A DNA stretch of 64,000 nucleotides from Aquimarina sp. ERC-38 (GCF_026222555.1 NZ_CP098511.1:3763501-3827500); one strand, 5' to 3'; counted from the stretch's first letter, positions 35,225-45,243 are shown. Numbers and translations are program-made. The notes: generated by a model from the letters alone, not told the origin.

Positions 35225-35956
35225 TTAAGGAAATATTTTATATCTATAAATTTTTGAATTAATTATATCATAAGCTCTGTTTGGTTGTGATGGTTTTAAA
35301 TAATGTAATCCAACAGGTCTTGCCGTCAAATCAGCTAATTGTAATCCACTAGAATTAGATTTCTTATCAGCAAGTAATAATCGGTAAGTCATTTCCTCAA
35401 AGTCTGTCTGTTTGTATCCAAACTGTTCGTCTTTTTTACAAATTCTTAAAAACTCAAGTTCTAAATCCTTATCTTCCTTACGCCCTCTTTTTTCGCAAAT
35501 TAAATAAATTTCTTTTTCTACTTGATCTTTGCGTAATAAGACTTCATTTAACTTTTCAAGACCAAAACGAAGCCCTAAATGATATGGATTGAATGGTTGA
35601 GCATATTTCGTTTTTAGTTTACTTTTATCTATCACAATAGGAACAATTATAAAAGGTGTTTTTTCTATAATATTTGACAGGTCTGATAGAAAATTACTTC
35701 TTAAATCTTTACTTGTTCTTAAAAATTGAAAAGGATCTTTGTTTTTTCTAATATCAGTTTCGTGAAGTATTATTTGATCATGTCCAAAATATTTAAATTT
35801 AAACTTTTGAAGAGCAGGGACTGCAATATCAATATATTCAGGTATTTTAAAACAACAAAAAGTAAGTACGAATATGGGATAATTTGGGTCTATATTTTTT
35901 AATCCGTGATCACCTGATTCATCAATATATACAATATAATCTCCTTTTTCAATCAT
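35225..35956 (-). CDS. DUF3800 protein
   Basis: 243 residues. The DUF3800 hallmark YIDESGDHG is at the N-terminus (about 10-18), with further family features HETDIRKN near 65 and SGLQLADLTARPVG near 205-219. The fold is thought to be RNase H-like with acidic catalytic residues (D12, E13, D16, D210 are visible candidates). Members are frequent in defence and mobile islands, but the function is unproven. Same strand as and downstream of the Shedu-like gene, 102 bp apart with a bulged hairpin between them. Confidence 0.85.
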   Translation of the reverse strand: MIEKGDYIVYIDESGDHGLKNIDPNYPIFVLTFCCFKIPEYIDIAVPALQKFKFKYFGHDQIILHETDIRKNKDPFQFLRTSKDLRSNFLSDLSNIIEKTPFIIVPIVIDKSKLKTKYAQPFNPYHLGLRFGLEKLNEVLLRKDQVEKEIYLICEKRGRKEDKDLELEFLRICKKDEQFGYKQTDFEEMTYRLLLADKKSNSSGLQLADLTARPVGLHYLKPSQPNRAYDIINSKIYRYKIFP

Positions 35957-35992
35957 TAATATAATTCAGATTTATTTTTTTACGTATGAAAT

Positions 35993-36053
35993 ACAACGGA
36001 TGATAGTATGTCATCGTCTCTGACGAAAGAGGATATGCGATCATACTTGTTGT
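35993..36053 (-). repeat. bulged imperfect hairpin (attC-like) between defence genes
   Basis: ACAAC...AGTATG pairs with CATACT...GTTGT, leaving a 7-base bulge on one side. Inside lies a smaller CTCT/AGAG stem. Read on the minus strand the flanks are GCATAAC and GTTGTAT. This asymmetrical shape recalls integron attC sites, but the core triplets only partly fit GTTRRRY. Confidence 0.35.
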
Positions 36054-36058
36054 TATGC

Positions 36059-37228
36059 TCAGTGCTTTATGGTTAATAGTTCCAATCTTTTCAAATATTT
36101 TACTTGATAATCCAATAAGTCATCATAAGTTATAATATTGATTTTAGAGTTCATCTGATTCATTCTATCATTTATGATATGCTTATTCTCTTCTTTATGG
36201 TCATTTCTTCCTATTAAAATATTGTATTCAACATTTTTAGGAATAAATCCGAAGACATTATTAATTTGCTTTTTGTATTCTACTTCTTCTAAGTATGCTT
36301 TATAGTCGTTTATTTGAAATAGATGATCTATGAATTTAGCTCTTAGAGTTGGGTGAAATTTCTTCTTTTTTGCAATTAGTTCATTTGGTAATTTTACTTC
36401 AAGAATGCTGAGGTCTGTTTCAAATGTCATTTCAGGTTTCAATACATAATCAGGTTCATAAAAATTTTTGTCGGTATAGTACAATTTAGGTTCGTAAAAG
36501 TGTCCTGAGAATGAATCTCTTTTAATGAATGATAAGTTTTCGTTAAAAAACCTATGATACTTTTTCTCTTCACTCTTTTTGGATCGCATGGATCGCTTAA
36601 GTTTTTTTATGTATTTATCAATTTTTATTTTGATTTGTTCGGTATCATTTACTAACCAATCATAAAATATTTTTCTTGGGAATAGTTTGAAATTACTTGA
36701 TAAAATTTTAGTATCAATTTTAAATCGTCGATTAGAAGAAAAATAATTTGAATAGTCTATTTTTCCGCTATTTAAATTGATTCCAAGATTTTGCATTTCT
36801 TCGAGAACTTGTCTTCGCCAATTTTTTATCTGTACTGCATATTGCTCAATATTTAACACTTCTTCTCTTTGGTTAGAAATTGAATTTTGACTCCAGGCAT
36901 TTGTATAATAATCCACTGCCATTCTCCTATTCGAAAAAACAACTGAGGTAGAAATCTCCCTTATATTATAATCTCGATTAGAATATGTATCTTCTATATT
37001 TGATCTTATTTCATCAAAGTATTTTGTACTTGATTCATTTTTGACCATATAATCTCCGATAATTAAATCAAGAGGCTTTTGCTTATTTATAATTTCTTGA
37101 CGGATAAAATTTCTCGCTTCCGTAATTGAATAAACGAAAAGCAAAGACCATTTTTCACTTAATGGTTCTAATTGATTTCTTCTAGATGTTTCATTTAATC
37201 GGTTATTTGAAATGAAAAGTATTCTCAT
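36059..37228 (-). CDS. Shedu-type (DUF4263) nuclease with receiver-like N-domain
   Basis: 389 residues. Residues 1-115 resemble a response-regulator receiver: MRILFISNN, then DLIIGDYM with a candidate phospho-acceptor D59, but asparagines replace the usual acidic pair at 8-9. Residues 222-375 match DUF4263 (SduA): HRFFNENLSFI, FYEPDYVLKPE, DLSILEVKLP, FQINDYKAYL, NILIGRND and INIITYDDLLD. The PD-(D/E)xK residues are D260, E277 and K279, with Q305 as in the family. Shedu is a known anti-phage nuclease system. The helical middle (120-220) is unassigned. Upstream of the DUF3800 gene; a two-gene defence module is inferred. Confidence 0.82.
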   Translation of the reverse strand: MRILFISNNRLNETSRRNQLEPLSEKWSLLFVYSITEARNFIRQEIINKQKPLDLIIGDYMVKNESSTKYFDEIRSNIEDTYSNRDYNIREISTSVVFSNRRMAVDYYTNAWSQNSISNQREEVLNIEQYAVQIKNWRRQVLEEMQNLGINLNSGKIDYSNYFSSNRRFKIDTKILSSNFKLFPRKIFYDWLVNDTEQIKIKIDKYIKKLKRSMRSKKSEEKKYHRFFNENLSFIKRDSFSGHFYEPKLYYTDKNFYEPDYVLKPEMTFETDLSILEVKLPNELIAKKKKFHPTLRAKFIDHLFQINDYKAYLEEVEYKKQINNVFGFIPKNVEYNILIGRNDHKEENKHIINDRMNQMNSKINIITYDDLLDYQVKYLKRLELLTIKH

Positions 37229-37443
37229 TCAATTTCTATTTTTTTCTGTATTAAGTATAACAAAGAAATAAAAGAAATATCTAATTTATACATTACGTAG
37301 AAGAAATATTTAACCTTTACACTACTACAGCTTTTATAACCATTGAAGAATTATATACGCTATTAATTCCTTCTTGTGAAACATTCATATACTTATCTAA
37401 AACAGTAAGAAAATAAAATTACTTAAACCATCCAGTTCCATAC

Positions 37444-38901
37444 TCACTCCCCAGGAATATTCACCAAAACCTCCTTCGTTAATTTCCAAAATTTTTGAAC
37501 GGAGGAGATGCTTACACGTTCGTCGGGAGAATGTGCTCCTTTGATCGTTGGGCCATAAGAAACCATATCCATTTCCGGGTATTGTTGGCCAATAATACCA
37601 CATTCCAATCCGGCATGACAGGCAGCAACATGTGGTTTTTCAGAAAATAGATCGGTATAAGTTTTTTCCAATACTTTAACAATCGGAGAATTCATATTAG
37701 GGTTCCATCCGGGATAACTACCACCTGTCGCTACGTTGAACCCATAATACTTAAAAATAGCAGTTAGGTCAGCAACCAATTCAGCTTTCCCATCCTCGGA
37801 GCTACTACGGGTAAGGCACTCCACTTGTATTTTGCCTTGCATTACCATAACCTTTGCAATATTATTAGAAGTTTCTACCAGATCCGGAATGGCTTTACTC
37901 ATTGTATACACTCCGTTATGTAAATTTTCTAAAGCATCCAATAAAGATTGTTGTACTTCTTCATCTACGATCTTTTCCACTTCCTCAATTTGGTCAATTT
38001 CGACCAAAAAATGAGGGTCCGTATCTTTAAATTCTTTCGTTAATGCTTCCGCTTTTTGAAGCAAAGTTTCTTTCCATATCTCACCAGAGGTAAAATCTAC
38101 TGCAACTTCAGCAACACTTTCCCTGGGAATGGCATTCCGCAGGCTACCTCCCTGTAAACTGGATAAATACATTTTAAATTTACCTCCTGACCGTAGCAAG
38201 GTGTTCATCAATTTATTAGCATTCCCCAGATTTTTATGAATATCCATCCCGGAATGCCCACCGCTTAACCCCGAAATTTTTACACGATAACTTTTAGTAT
38301 TCCCCGGATTTGCTTTTTCCGTATAGCTTCGGGTACCGGTAACATCAATACCTCCGGCACAACCTACCCCGATTTCGTCATCTTCTTCGGTATCCAGGTT
38401 TAAAAGAATCTGACCTTGTAACCAGTCCGGACGTAACTGAAAAGCCCCGGTCATTCCGGTTTCTTCATCAATAGTAAATAAAGCTTCAATCGCGGGATGT
38501 TCCAGGTCATCAGCTGCTAGAATAGCCATAATAGTAGCGACACCAAGCCCGTTATCTGCCCCAAGCGTAGTTCCTTCGGCTTTGACCCAATCCCCGTCTA
38601 CTTTCATCCGGATTCCTTCAGTTTCAAAATCAAAAGCAGTTCCTTCATTTTTCTGATGAACCATATCCAGGTGAGACTGCAATACAATGGTTTTACGATC
38701 TTCCATTCCCGGGGTAGCCGATTTCCGGATCAATACATTTCCAGCATCATCTTTTTCAACCGGTAAGCCCAGTTCTTTTCCGAAGTTAAGCATAAAAGCA
38801 ATAACACGTTCTTCCTTTTTTGAAGGTCTTGGCACCGCATTTAGTGCAGCAAAATGTTTCCAAATGGCTTTGGGTTCCAAAGCAGTAACGGCAGTACTCA
38901 T
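37444..38901 (-). CDS. pepD: M20 aminoacyl-histidine dipeptidase
   Basis: 485 residues, normal for PepD. It cleaves Xaa-His and other dipeptides using two zinc ions. Metal and catalytic motifs are LQSHLDMVHQK (about 80), TTLGADNGLGVA (about 115-126), FTIDEETGMTGAF (about 146-158) and LNLDTEEDDEIGVGCAGG. The lid-domain signature SGLSGGHSGMDIH follows, and a terminal histidine sits in KGAHSPDERV. Cytoplasmic. Divergent from the DUF3810 gene, 66 bp apart. Confidence 0.95.
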   Translation of the reverse strand: MSTAVTALEPKAIWKHFAALNAVPRPSKKEERVIAFMLNFGKELGLPVEKDDAGNVLIRKSATPGMEDRKTIVLQSHLDMVHQKNEGTAFDFETEGIRMKVDGDWVKAEGTTLGADNGLGVATIMAILAADDLEHPAIEALFTIDEETGMTGAFQLRPDWLQGQILLNLDTEEDDEIGVGCAGGIDVTGTRSYTEKANPGNTKSYRVKISGLSGGHSGMDIHKNLGNANKLMNTLLRSGGKFKMYLSSLQGGSLRNAIPRESVAEVAVDFTSGEIWKETLLQKAEALTKEFKDTDPHFLVEIDQIEEVEKIVDEEVQQSLLDALENLHNGVYTMSKAIPDLVETSNNIAKVMVMQGKIQVECLTRSSSEDGKAELVADLTAIFKYYGFNVATGGSYPGWNPNMNSPIVKVLEKTYTDLFSEKPHVAACHAGLECGIIGQQYPEMDMVSYGPTIKGAHSPDERVSISSVQKFWKLTKEVLVNIPGE

Positions 38902-38967
38902 AAATCCTAAGGTATAACGAATTAAATCAATGCTAAAAGTTGTAGTTTTACGCTTCTTACGAAGCTA

Positions 38968-40047
38968 ATGCAAGATAAAACGAAAATCTTACTTACCCTA
39001 CTCCTACCCGTTCAAATTATAGGGATACAACTGATTTCGTTCTTCCCGAAATTTATTGAAGATTATTACAGCAATGGTCTCTATTTGTATATATCCCGAG
39101 GACTTCGTTACACCTTTGGATGGATTCCCTTTTCCTTTGGGGATATCGGATATTTTATATTTATCATCTTTATCATTCGTTTTATTTATAAGCAATTTAA
39201 AACAAAGCCGTTTTCCTGGAAAAAGTTAGTCATAGAAATCGGAAGTACCTTGTCCGTGGTCTATTTTATGTTTCACATCCTATGGGGATTGAATTACTAC
39301 CGGCAACCTATGCATAAAATTTTGGATATTGACGATACCTATACAGAAGCAGAACTAATACAGGTAGCCAAATATTTTATTGAGAAATCTAACCAAATCC
39401 ACCAACAACTACAACCTGATGACTCGCTAGCAGTTGAAATTCCTTATACTAAAGACGAGATTTTTGATAAAACTATTGCTGCTTATCAAAATCTGGTAAA
39501 AAAATACCCTTTTCAATCTTATCAACCAGCGAGCATTAAAAAATCCATGTTAAGCCTACCCTTAACTTATATGGGGTTTAGTGGATATCTCAACCCAATT
39601 ACAAATGAAGGACAGGTCAATTCCTTAATTTTAAATTATAAAACACCTACCACCACCTGCCATGAGGAAGCGCATCAAATAGGATTTGCTAAAGAGAATG
39701 AAGCTAATTTTATCGGAGCATTGGCAGCATTGAATTCGGATGATCTATACTTTCGATATAGCGGTGTGACCTTTGCCCTTAAGTTTTGCTTAAACGATTT
39801 GTACCGTCGCGACGAACAAAAGGCAATCTGTCTTATCGAACAAAACTTACGTCACGGAGTACGGATGAATTATAGGGCAGTAAACGAATTTTGGGAAGCA
39901 TATCGCAATCCTATAGAACCACTTTTTAAAGAAAGTTATGATTCGTATCTTAAAGCCAATAACCAACCGGACGGGATGGAAACCTATAGTTATGTTTCCG
40001 CTTTGTTAGTGAATTATTTTAAGGGAAAAGAGGTATTGGATTTTTAA
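38968..40047 (+). CDS. DUF3810 membrane protein
   Basis: 359 residues with three N-terminal transmembrane helices (about 8-24, 56-72 and 90-110) and a soluble domain. The C-terminal part contains TTCHEEAHQIGFAKENEANF, a HEExH-type motif with a downstream glutamate that suggests a zinc-dependent hydrolase. The family is widespread in Bacteroidota and Firmicutes, with unknown substrate. The active-site reading is inference. Confidence 0.88.
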   Translation: MQDKTKILLTLLLPVQIIGIQLISFFPKFIEDYYSNGLYLYISRGLRYTFGWIPFSFGDIGYFIFIIFIIRFIYKQFKTKPFSWKKLVIEIGSTLSVVYFMFHILWGLNYYRQPMHKILDIDDTYTEAELIQVAKYFIEKSNQIHQQLQPDDSLAVEIPYTKDEIFDKTIAAYQNLVKKYPFQSYQPASIKKSMLSLPLTYMGFSGYLNPITNEGQVNSLILNYKTPTTTCHEEAHQIGFAKENEANFIGALAALNSDDLYFRYSGVTFALKFCLNDLYRRDEQKAICLIEQNLRHGVRMNYRAVNEFWEAYRNPIEPLFKESYDSYLKANNQPDGMETYSYVSALLVNYFKGKEVLDF

Positions 40048-40090
40048 TAAAAGGAGTGTTTTTTCAACGTTTTTACATCTATTTATAGCT

Positions 40091-40594
40091 ATGAACACTA
40101 ATTTACAGATTCGACCTATGATTCCACAAGACTGGAAAGCTGTAAAGCGTATTTATAAAATAGGAATGGAATCCGGTAAGGCAACTTTTGAAACCAAAGT
40201 GCCGGATTGGGAACAATGGGATCAAAAACATCTGGATATTGGTAGATTAGTAGCCATACTTGACCAAAAGGTAGTAGGTTGGATTGCCCTAAGTGCCACT
40301 TCTACCCGTCAAGTATATTTCGGCGTAGCTGAAATAAGCGTTTATATCGATCCTGATTTTAGAAAACGAGGTATTGCCAGAAAGTTACTGGAAGAAGTTA
40401 TTAAAGTAAGCGAGGAAGAAGGTTTTTGGACCTTACAATCCAGCATATTTAGAGAAAATCATGCCAGCTATCAGTTACATAAAAGTTTAGGTTTTAGAGA
40501 AATTGGGTACCGTGAGAAAGTTGCAAAGCGGGACGGAGTTTGGAAAGATAATATTTTACTTGAACGTAGAAGTAATGTAATTGGTTTGGATTAG
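40091..40594 (+). CDS. GNAT acetyltransferase (phosphinothricin/Pat-like)
   Basis: 167 residues. GNAT motif A is VYIDPDFRKRGIARKLLEEVI (acetyl-CoA binding), preceded by AEISV. FRENHASYQLHKSLGFREIG is the motif-B region typical of the Pat/YncA group that acetylates phosphinothricin, methionine sulfone and similar amines. Single gene, 44 bp after DUF3810. The natural substrate is unknown. Confidence 0.88.
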   Translation: MNTNLQIRPMIPQDWKAVKRIYKIGMESGKATFETKVPDWEQWDQKHLDIGRLVAILDQKVVGWIALSATSTRQVYFGVAEISVYIDPDFRKRGIARKLLEEVIKVSEEEGFWTLQSSIFRENHASYQLHKSLGFREIGYREKVAKRDGVWKDNILLERRSNVIGLD

Positions 40595-40658
40595 TTTATA
40601 AACCGGTTTATCTTTATTTCGCAACCGTAATCCAACCACATTTCAATAAATAACAACT

Positions 40659-41288
40659 ATGGAAAATAGTATACGTATCCTTATTTATATGCATGCCTTC
40701 TTTGGCGGAGTGGGATTATTGACCGGTTTTGGTAGCGTAATTGTAAAAAAAGGAAGTGTGTTACATAAAAAAATGGGGAAACTCTTTTCAATAAGCATGG
40801 TTATAAGTTCCTTAAATTCTTTACCTATAGCCTGGATGTCCAACCATAAGAACATTTTTCTCTTTTTGATAGGCATATTTACCATCTACTTAGTATTAAC
40901 TGGTAATCGTGCGTTAAAATTAAAAAAAGAAAAATATGCCGGTAAAATTGACCTGGTTATTTCCGGTAGTATGATTATTTTCTCATGTATCATGATACTA
41001 ATAGGAACCTATAGACTTCTAAATTCACAATCCAATAGTATCCTCTTTCTGTTTTTTGGAGGTACGGCTTTATTTTTATCCTCAAAAGATTTCCGTTTTT
41101 ATAAAAAATTGGATAAAGTTAAAAATGTCTGGTTGATTGCCCATACCGGTAAAATGATTGGTGCTTTGATTGCATCTGTAACTGCTTTTATCGTAGCGGG
41201 TTTACAATTAGATAATTTAATATCGTGGATACTGCCTACCTTGTTAGGAACTATATATATCATTTATTGGAATAGAAAAATAGCATGA
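40659..41288 (+). CDS. multi-pass inner-membrane protein (DUF2306-like)
   Basis: 209 residues with about seven hydrophobic helices. It contains KKGSVLHKKMGKLF near the N-terminus and VWLIAHTGKMIGALIASVTAF near the C-terminus, histidine-bearing patterns seen in DUF2306-type membrane proteins. Its function is unknown. The stop overlaps the start of the next gene by 4 bp (ATGA), so the two are translationally coupled. Confidence 0.78.
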   Translation: MENSIRILIYMHAFFGGVGLLTGFGSVIVKKGSVLHKKMGKLFSISMVISSLNSLPIAWMSNHKNIFLFLIGIFTIYLVLTGNRALKLKKEKYAGKIDLVISGSMIIFSCIMILIGTYRLLNSQSNSILFLFFGGTALFLSSKDFRFYKKLDKVKNVWLIAHTGKMIGALIASVTAFIVAGLQLDNLISWILPTLLGTIYIIYWNRKIA

Positions 41289-42274
41289 CAAAGACGTTTC
41301 CCGTAATCTCTTCTATACTTTCAGCAAAAGAGATAGGTGATTTTATTAAAACAAGATACCAACTCAACCCAAAACTTCAGTGTCGCCTATTTCGAACAGG
41401 AATGAACCATACTTATATCTTATCTGGTTCTGAGGAAAAATACGTACTTCGATTGTATACGTACAACTGGAGAACGTTGAATGAGATTAAAGCAGAATTA
41501 CAGCTTTTACTTTATTTACATCAAAAAGGAATTCAGGTTTCCCTTCCCATTCCGGATAAAAACGAAAATTTAATTCAACAAATCGAAGCTCTGGAAGGAA
41601 TCCGCTACGCAGTACTATTTTCATTTGCTAGTGGAGAAAAGAAACGCTTTATCAAGGATAAAACTGCTGCGACTATTGGTTTAATAATGGCAAAATTCCA
41701 TCAGGTAACGGTAGACAAAAAAATTGATCGAATTTCCTATACTAAAAATACACTTCTAGAAAAACCTTATCAAAATTTAAAAAGCTATTTCTCAGAACAA
41801 CTTCCTGAAATGCGATTTATAGAAGAATATATTAAGTCCTTTTCAAATGTTGAATTTGAAGATATGCAAAAAGGAAGCGTACATATGGATATCTGGTACG
41901 ATAATATGGCAATATTAAATGACATTGATATCACCCTATTTGATTTTGATTTTTGCGGTAATGGATGCCAAATTTTAGACGTAGGTTATTTCTGTAAGCA
42001 ATTATTTCATATAGAATCAGATAAACAACAGTTTTTACTCAAAACTCAAAGTTTTTTAAAAGGCTATCATACAAATCGACCACTTTCTAAAAAAGAAATT
42101 GATTTTATACCTCGAGCGGGGGTTTTAGTCTTCTTGTTTTATCTGGGAATACAGGCACAACGGTATGACTGGTCTAACATCTTCTTATCCGAGAATTATG
42201 TAAAGATGTATATGGCTAAAATACAATCATGGATCAACTTCTGCCAGGAAAACAAAATAGATTTGAACGGTTAA
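41285..42274 (+). CDS. APH-fold phosphotransferase
   Basis: 329 residues with an aminoglycoside-phosphotransferase/homoserine-kinase II fold. The N-lobe includes TYILSGSEEKYVLRLY with the ATP-binding lysine region. The Brenner motif HMDIWYDN gives H200, D202 (catalytic base) and N207, and LFDFDF (D220/D222) binds magnesium. A C-terminal helix packs the substrate pocket. The closest described types act on small hydroxyl compounds; clinical resistance is not implied. Coupled to the upstream membrane protein. Confidence 0.85.
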   Translation: MTKTFPVISSILSAKEIGDFIKTRYQLNPKLQCRLFRTGMNHTYILSGSEEKYVLRLYTYNWRTLNEIKAELQLLLYLHQKGIQVSLPIPDKNENLIQQIEALEGIRYAVLFSFASGEKKRFIKDKTAATIGLIMAKFHQVTVDKKIDRISYTKNTLLEKPYQNLKSYFSEQLPEMRFIEEYIKSFSNVEFEDMQKGSVHMDIWYDNMAILNDIDITLFDFDFCGNGCQILDVGYFCKQLFHIESDKQQFLLKTQSFLKGYHTNRPLSKKEIDFIPRAGVLVFLFYLGIQAQRYDWSNIFLSENYVKMYMAKIQSWINFCQENKIDLNG

Positions 42275-42360
42275 ATATAAATATACATGTGATTGTAGTA
42301 AACGCAAAAATGCATTAGTATACATTTTTGAAAAGAAGAATAAATGTACTTTGTATAACA

Positions 42361-42503
42361 TTAATATCCAGTTAAAATTAATAGTTTATAGACATCATAA
42401 AATAAGTTAATCCTAAACTTTACATTAGTTTTAATTCTTGATTCTAGAAGCGATGGCAACCTGCCCGTTTACAGGTGGGTCTTAAATCTTTACCAGACAC
42501 TAA
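42361..42503 (+). repeat. MITE-like repeat M3, internally deleted
   Basis: 143 bp. It has ends TTAATATCCAGTTAAAAT and CCAGACACTAA, with the middle third missing. It contains a GC-rich hairpin (ACCTGCCCGTTTACAGGTGGGT) shared only with M6. Confidence 0.65.
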
Positions 42504-42549
42504 TGTTTATATACTTATAACTTAACCAATCTTCATCAAAAATACCAAA

Positions 42550-43119
42550 ATGGAAACGACTATCCCCAATAACTACATGCAAAGTACCCGTAAACAGTTT
42601 GAATATTATAAAATCCTAGGAGAGAACACTTTTGATCAACTTCAGGAAACGGATTTATTCTGGTAACCTGGCAAAGATGTAAATTCGATTGCGATTATTG
42701 TAAATCATCTTTGGGGTAATATGCAATCAAGATGGACAAATTTTCTAACTGAAGATGGCGAAAAAACCTGGAGAACCCGTGACCTAGAATTTGAACCTGG
42801 TATCACTACAAAACAGGAATTACTACAAAAATGGAACGAAGCCTGGAAAACGCTTTTTACAGCCTTAGGTACCATCAACGAAGCTAACTTTAATACTAAA
42901 ATTTTTATTAGAAACCAGGAACATACGATTATCGAAGCAATTAACCGGCAGATGATGCATTATGCTTATCATATTGGTCAAATAGTGTATATCGGTAAAA
43001 TTATAAAGAATGAACAATGGAAAAGCTTATCCATTTCAAAAGGAAAATCTGAAGAGTTCAACCATAAAAAGAAGATAAAAGGGAAACATGGCGGACATTT
43101 TAGTGAAGATATTACGTAG
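42550..43119 (+). pseudogene. DinB-like DUF1572 gene with internal stop
   Basis: ATG 42550 opens a frame (METTIPNNYMQSTRKQFEYY to QETDLFW) stopped by TAA at 42664-42666, codon 39. The same frame then continues without shift (PGKDVNSIAIIVNHLWGNM to GHFSEDIT) to 43119. Restored, it would be 189 residues with the DUF1572/DinB metal histidines (VNHLWG, MMHYAYHIGQIVYIGK). A one-base CAA to TAA change explains the stop. A shorter product from ATG 42721 would lack the first histidine. Confidence 0.8.
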
Positions 43120-43236
43120 TATACTAACTCGGCTAAAATAATTAATTTCAAAATGTTTGTTTAAGACAACATAACTCCCAAATGAATTTTTATCACCCCT
43201 TCCCTTTCCGTATCTTTAGTTCATAAAAAGAAGGGC

Positions 43237-45243
43237 ATGCGATTTACTATAGAATCTGACTTTAAACCAACCGGAGACCAACCGGAAGCTATTAAACAAC
43301 TAGTGTCTGGGATGCAATCCGGTGATAAATACCAAACCCTGCTAGGTGTAACCGGATCCGGAAAAACCTTTACTGCAGCAAATGTTATTGAAGGAACTCA
43401 GCGTCCTACCTTAGTACTATGTCATAATAAAACTCTGGCAGCCCAACTTTATTCGGAGTTTAAACAGTTTTTTCCTAATAATGCCGTAGAATATTTTGTT
43501 TCCTACTACGATTATTACCAACCCGAAGCTTTTATTCCCAGTTCAGGAACTTATATTGAAAAGGATCTGTCCATTAACGAAGAGATTGAAAAGTTACGCT
43601 TAAGTACCACCTCTTCCCTTCTCTCCGGACGTCGGGATGTACTGGTAGTGGCCTCCGTATCTTGTTTATACGGTATTGGTAATCCGGTCGAATTCCAAAA
43701 GAATGTAATATCTATCGCTAGCGGACAATTTGTATCTCGTACCGCACTTTTACAACGCTTGGTACAGAGTTTATACGCCCGTACCGAAGGGGAATTTAAA
43801 AGAGGAAACTTTAGGATTAAAGGAGATACCGTAGATATTTTTCCCGGATATGCTGACGAAGCCTATCGTATCCACTTTTTTGGAGACGAAATCGAAGAAA
43901 TCGAACAATTTGATCCTCAGACGAATAAAATTCTAAATAAATACGATCGGCTAACCATTTATCCGGCAAATATGTTTGTGACTTCGCCGGAAAGTCTTAA
44001 TAAAGCCATTGATCAGATCGCATTAGATTTGGGAAAACAAATAAATTACTTTTTAGACATTGGCAAGCCCCTGGAAGCAAAGCGTCTGGAAGAACGAACC
44101 AACTTTGACCTGGAGATGATTAAAGAATTAGGCTATTGTTCCGGTATAGAAAATTACTCCCGTTACCTGGACGGTCGATTACCAGGTACTCGTCCTTTCT
44201 GCTTACTGGATTATTTCCCGGATGATTACCTGATGTTGATTGACGAAAGCCACGTAACCGTACCGCAGGTACATGCCATGTACGGAGGTGACCGTTCCCG
44301 AAAAGAAAACCTGGTAGAATACGGGTTCAGATTGCCCGCTGCTATGGACAACCGCCCCTTAAAATTTGAAGAGTTTGAAGTTTTACAAAACCAGGTGATT
44401 TACATCAGTGCTACTCCGGCAGACTATGAACTTCAAAAAAGTGAAGGTATTTATGTAGAACAAATCATTAGGCCTACCGGACTTTTAGACCCGGTTATCG
44501 AAGTACGCCCCAGTTTAAACCAGATTGATGACCTGGTCGAAGAAATTCAAAAGCGGGTAGAATTAGACGAACGAACCTTGGTGACAACCCTAACCAAACG
44601 TATGGCCGAAGAACTTACTAAATATTTAACTAAAATCAATGTACGGTGTAGGTATATCCATAGTGATGTGGATACGCTGGAACGGGTTGAAATTATGCAG
44701 GATTTACGTAAAGGCTTGTTTGATGTGCTGATAGGGGTAAATTTACTTCGAGAAGGTCTGGATTTACCCGAAGTTTCTTTGGTAGCTATCCTAGATGCAG
44801 ATAAAGAAGGGTTTCTTCGGAATAATCGCTCCCTAACGCAAACTATTGGACGAGCTGCCCGAAATGTAAATGGTTTGGCGATAATGTATGCTGATAAAAT
44901 CACGGAAAGTATGCAGAAAACTATCGATGAAACCAATTATCGACGAGAAAAACAAATTGCTTATAATACCAAACACAATTTAAAACCAACCGCATTAAAA
45001 AAATCTTTAGATAATGCATTAGCCGGGAAAAAAGTTGAACCTTATAAATTCGAGACAGCCCCCACCTTACAAGCAGCCGAAGAAGAAACCGCTTATTTTT
45101 CTAAAGATCAATTGGAATCTCGTATTAGAAACGTACGGAAAGCGATGGAAAAGGCAGCAAAAGAGTTAGATTTTATGACCGCCGCCCGTTTACGCGATGA
45201 AATTAAAATGCTACAGTCAAAAGTACAGGATCAGAAGGTATAG
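43237..45243 (+). CDS. uvrB: excinuclease ABC subunit B
   Basis: 668 residues, full length. This is the central damage-recognition helicase of nucleotide excision repair and works with UvrA and UvrC. Walker A GVTGSGKTF lies near 38-46. The beta-hairpin YYDYYQPEAFIPSSGTYIEKD inserts between DNA strands. LIDESHVTVPQ and the helicase motif QTIGRAARN are present. The C-terminal UVR domain (LESRIRNVRKAMEKAAKELDF) contacts UvrC. Monocistronic. Confidence 0.98.
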   Translation: MRFTIESDFKPTGDQPEAIKQLVSGMQSGDKYQTLLGVTGSGKTFTAANVIEGTQRPTLVLCHNKTLAAQLYSEFKQFFPNNAVEYFVSYYDYYQPEAFIPSSGTYIEKDLSINEEIEKLRLSTTSSLLSGRRDVLVVASVSCLYGIGNPVEFQKNVISIASGQFVSRTALLQRLVQSLYARTEGEFKRGNFRIKGDTVDIFPGYADEAYRIHFFGDEIEEIEQFDPQTNKILNKYDRLTIYPANMFVTSPESLNKAIDQIALDLGKQINYFLDIGKPLEAKRLEERTNFDLEMIKELGYCSGIENYSRYLDGRLPGTRPFCLLDYFPDDYLMLIDESHVTVPQVHAMYGGDRSRKENLVEYGFRLPAAMDNRPLKFEEFEVLQNQVIYISATPADYELQKSEGIYVEQIIRPTGLLDPVIEVRPSLNQIDDLVEEIQKRVELDERTLVTTLTKRMAEELTKYLTKINVRCRYIHSDVDTLERVEIMQDLRKGLFDVLIGVNLLREGLDLPEVSLVAILDADKEGFLRNNRSLTQTIGRAARNVNGLAIMYADKITESMQKTIDETNYRREKQIAYNTKHNLKPTALKKSLDNALAGKKVEPYKFETAPTLQAAEEETAYFSKDQLESRIRNVRKAMEKAAKELDFMTAARLRDEIKMLQSKVQDQKV

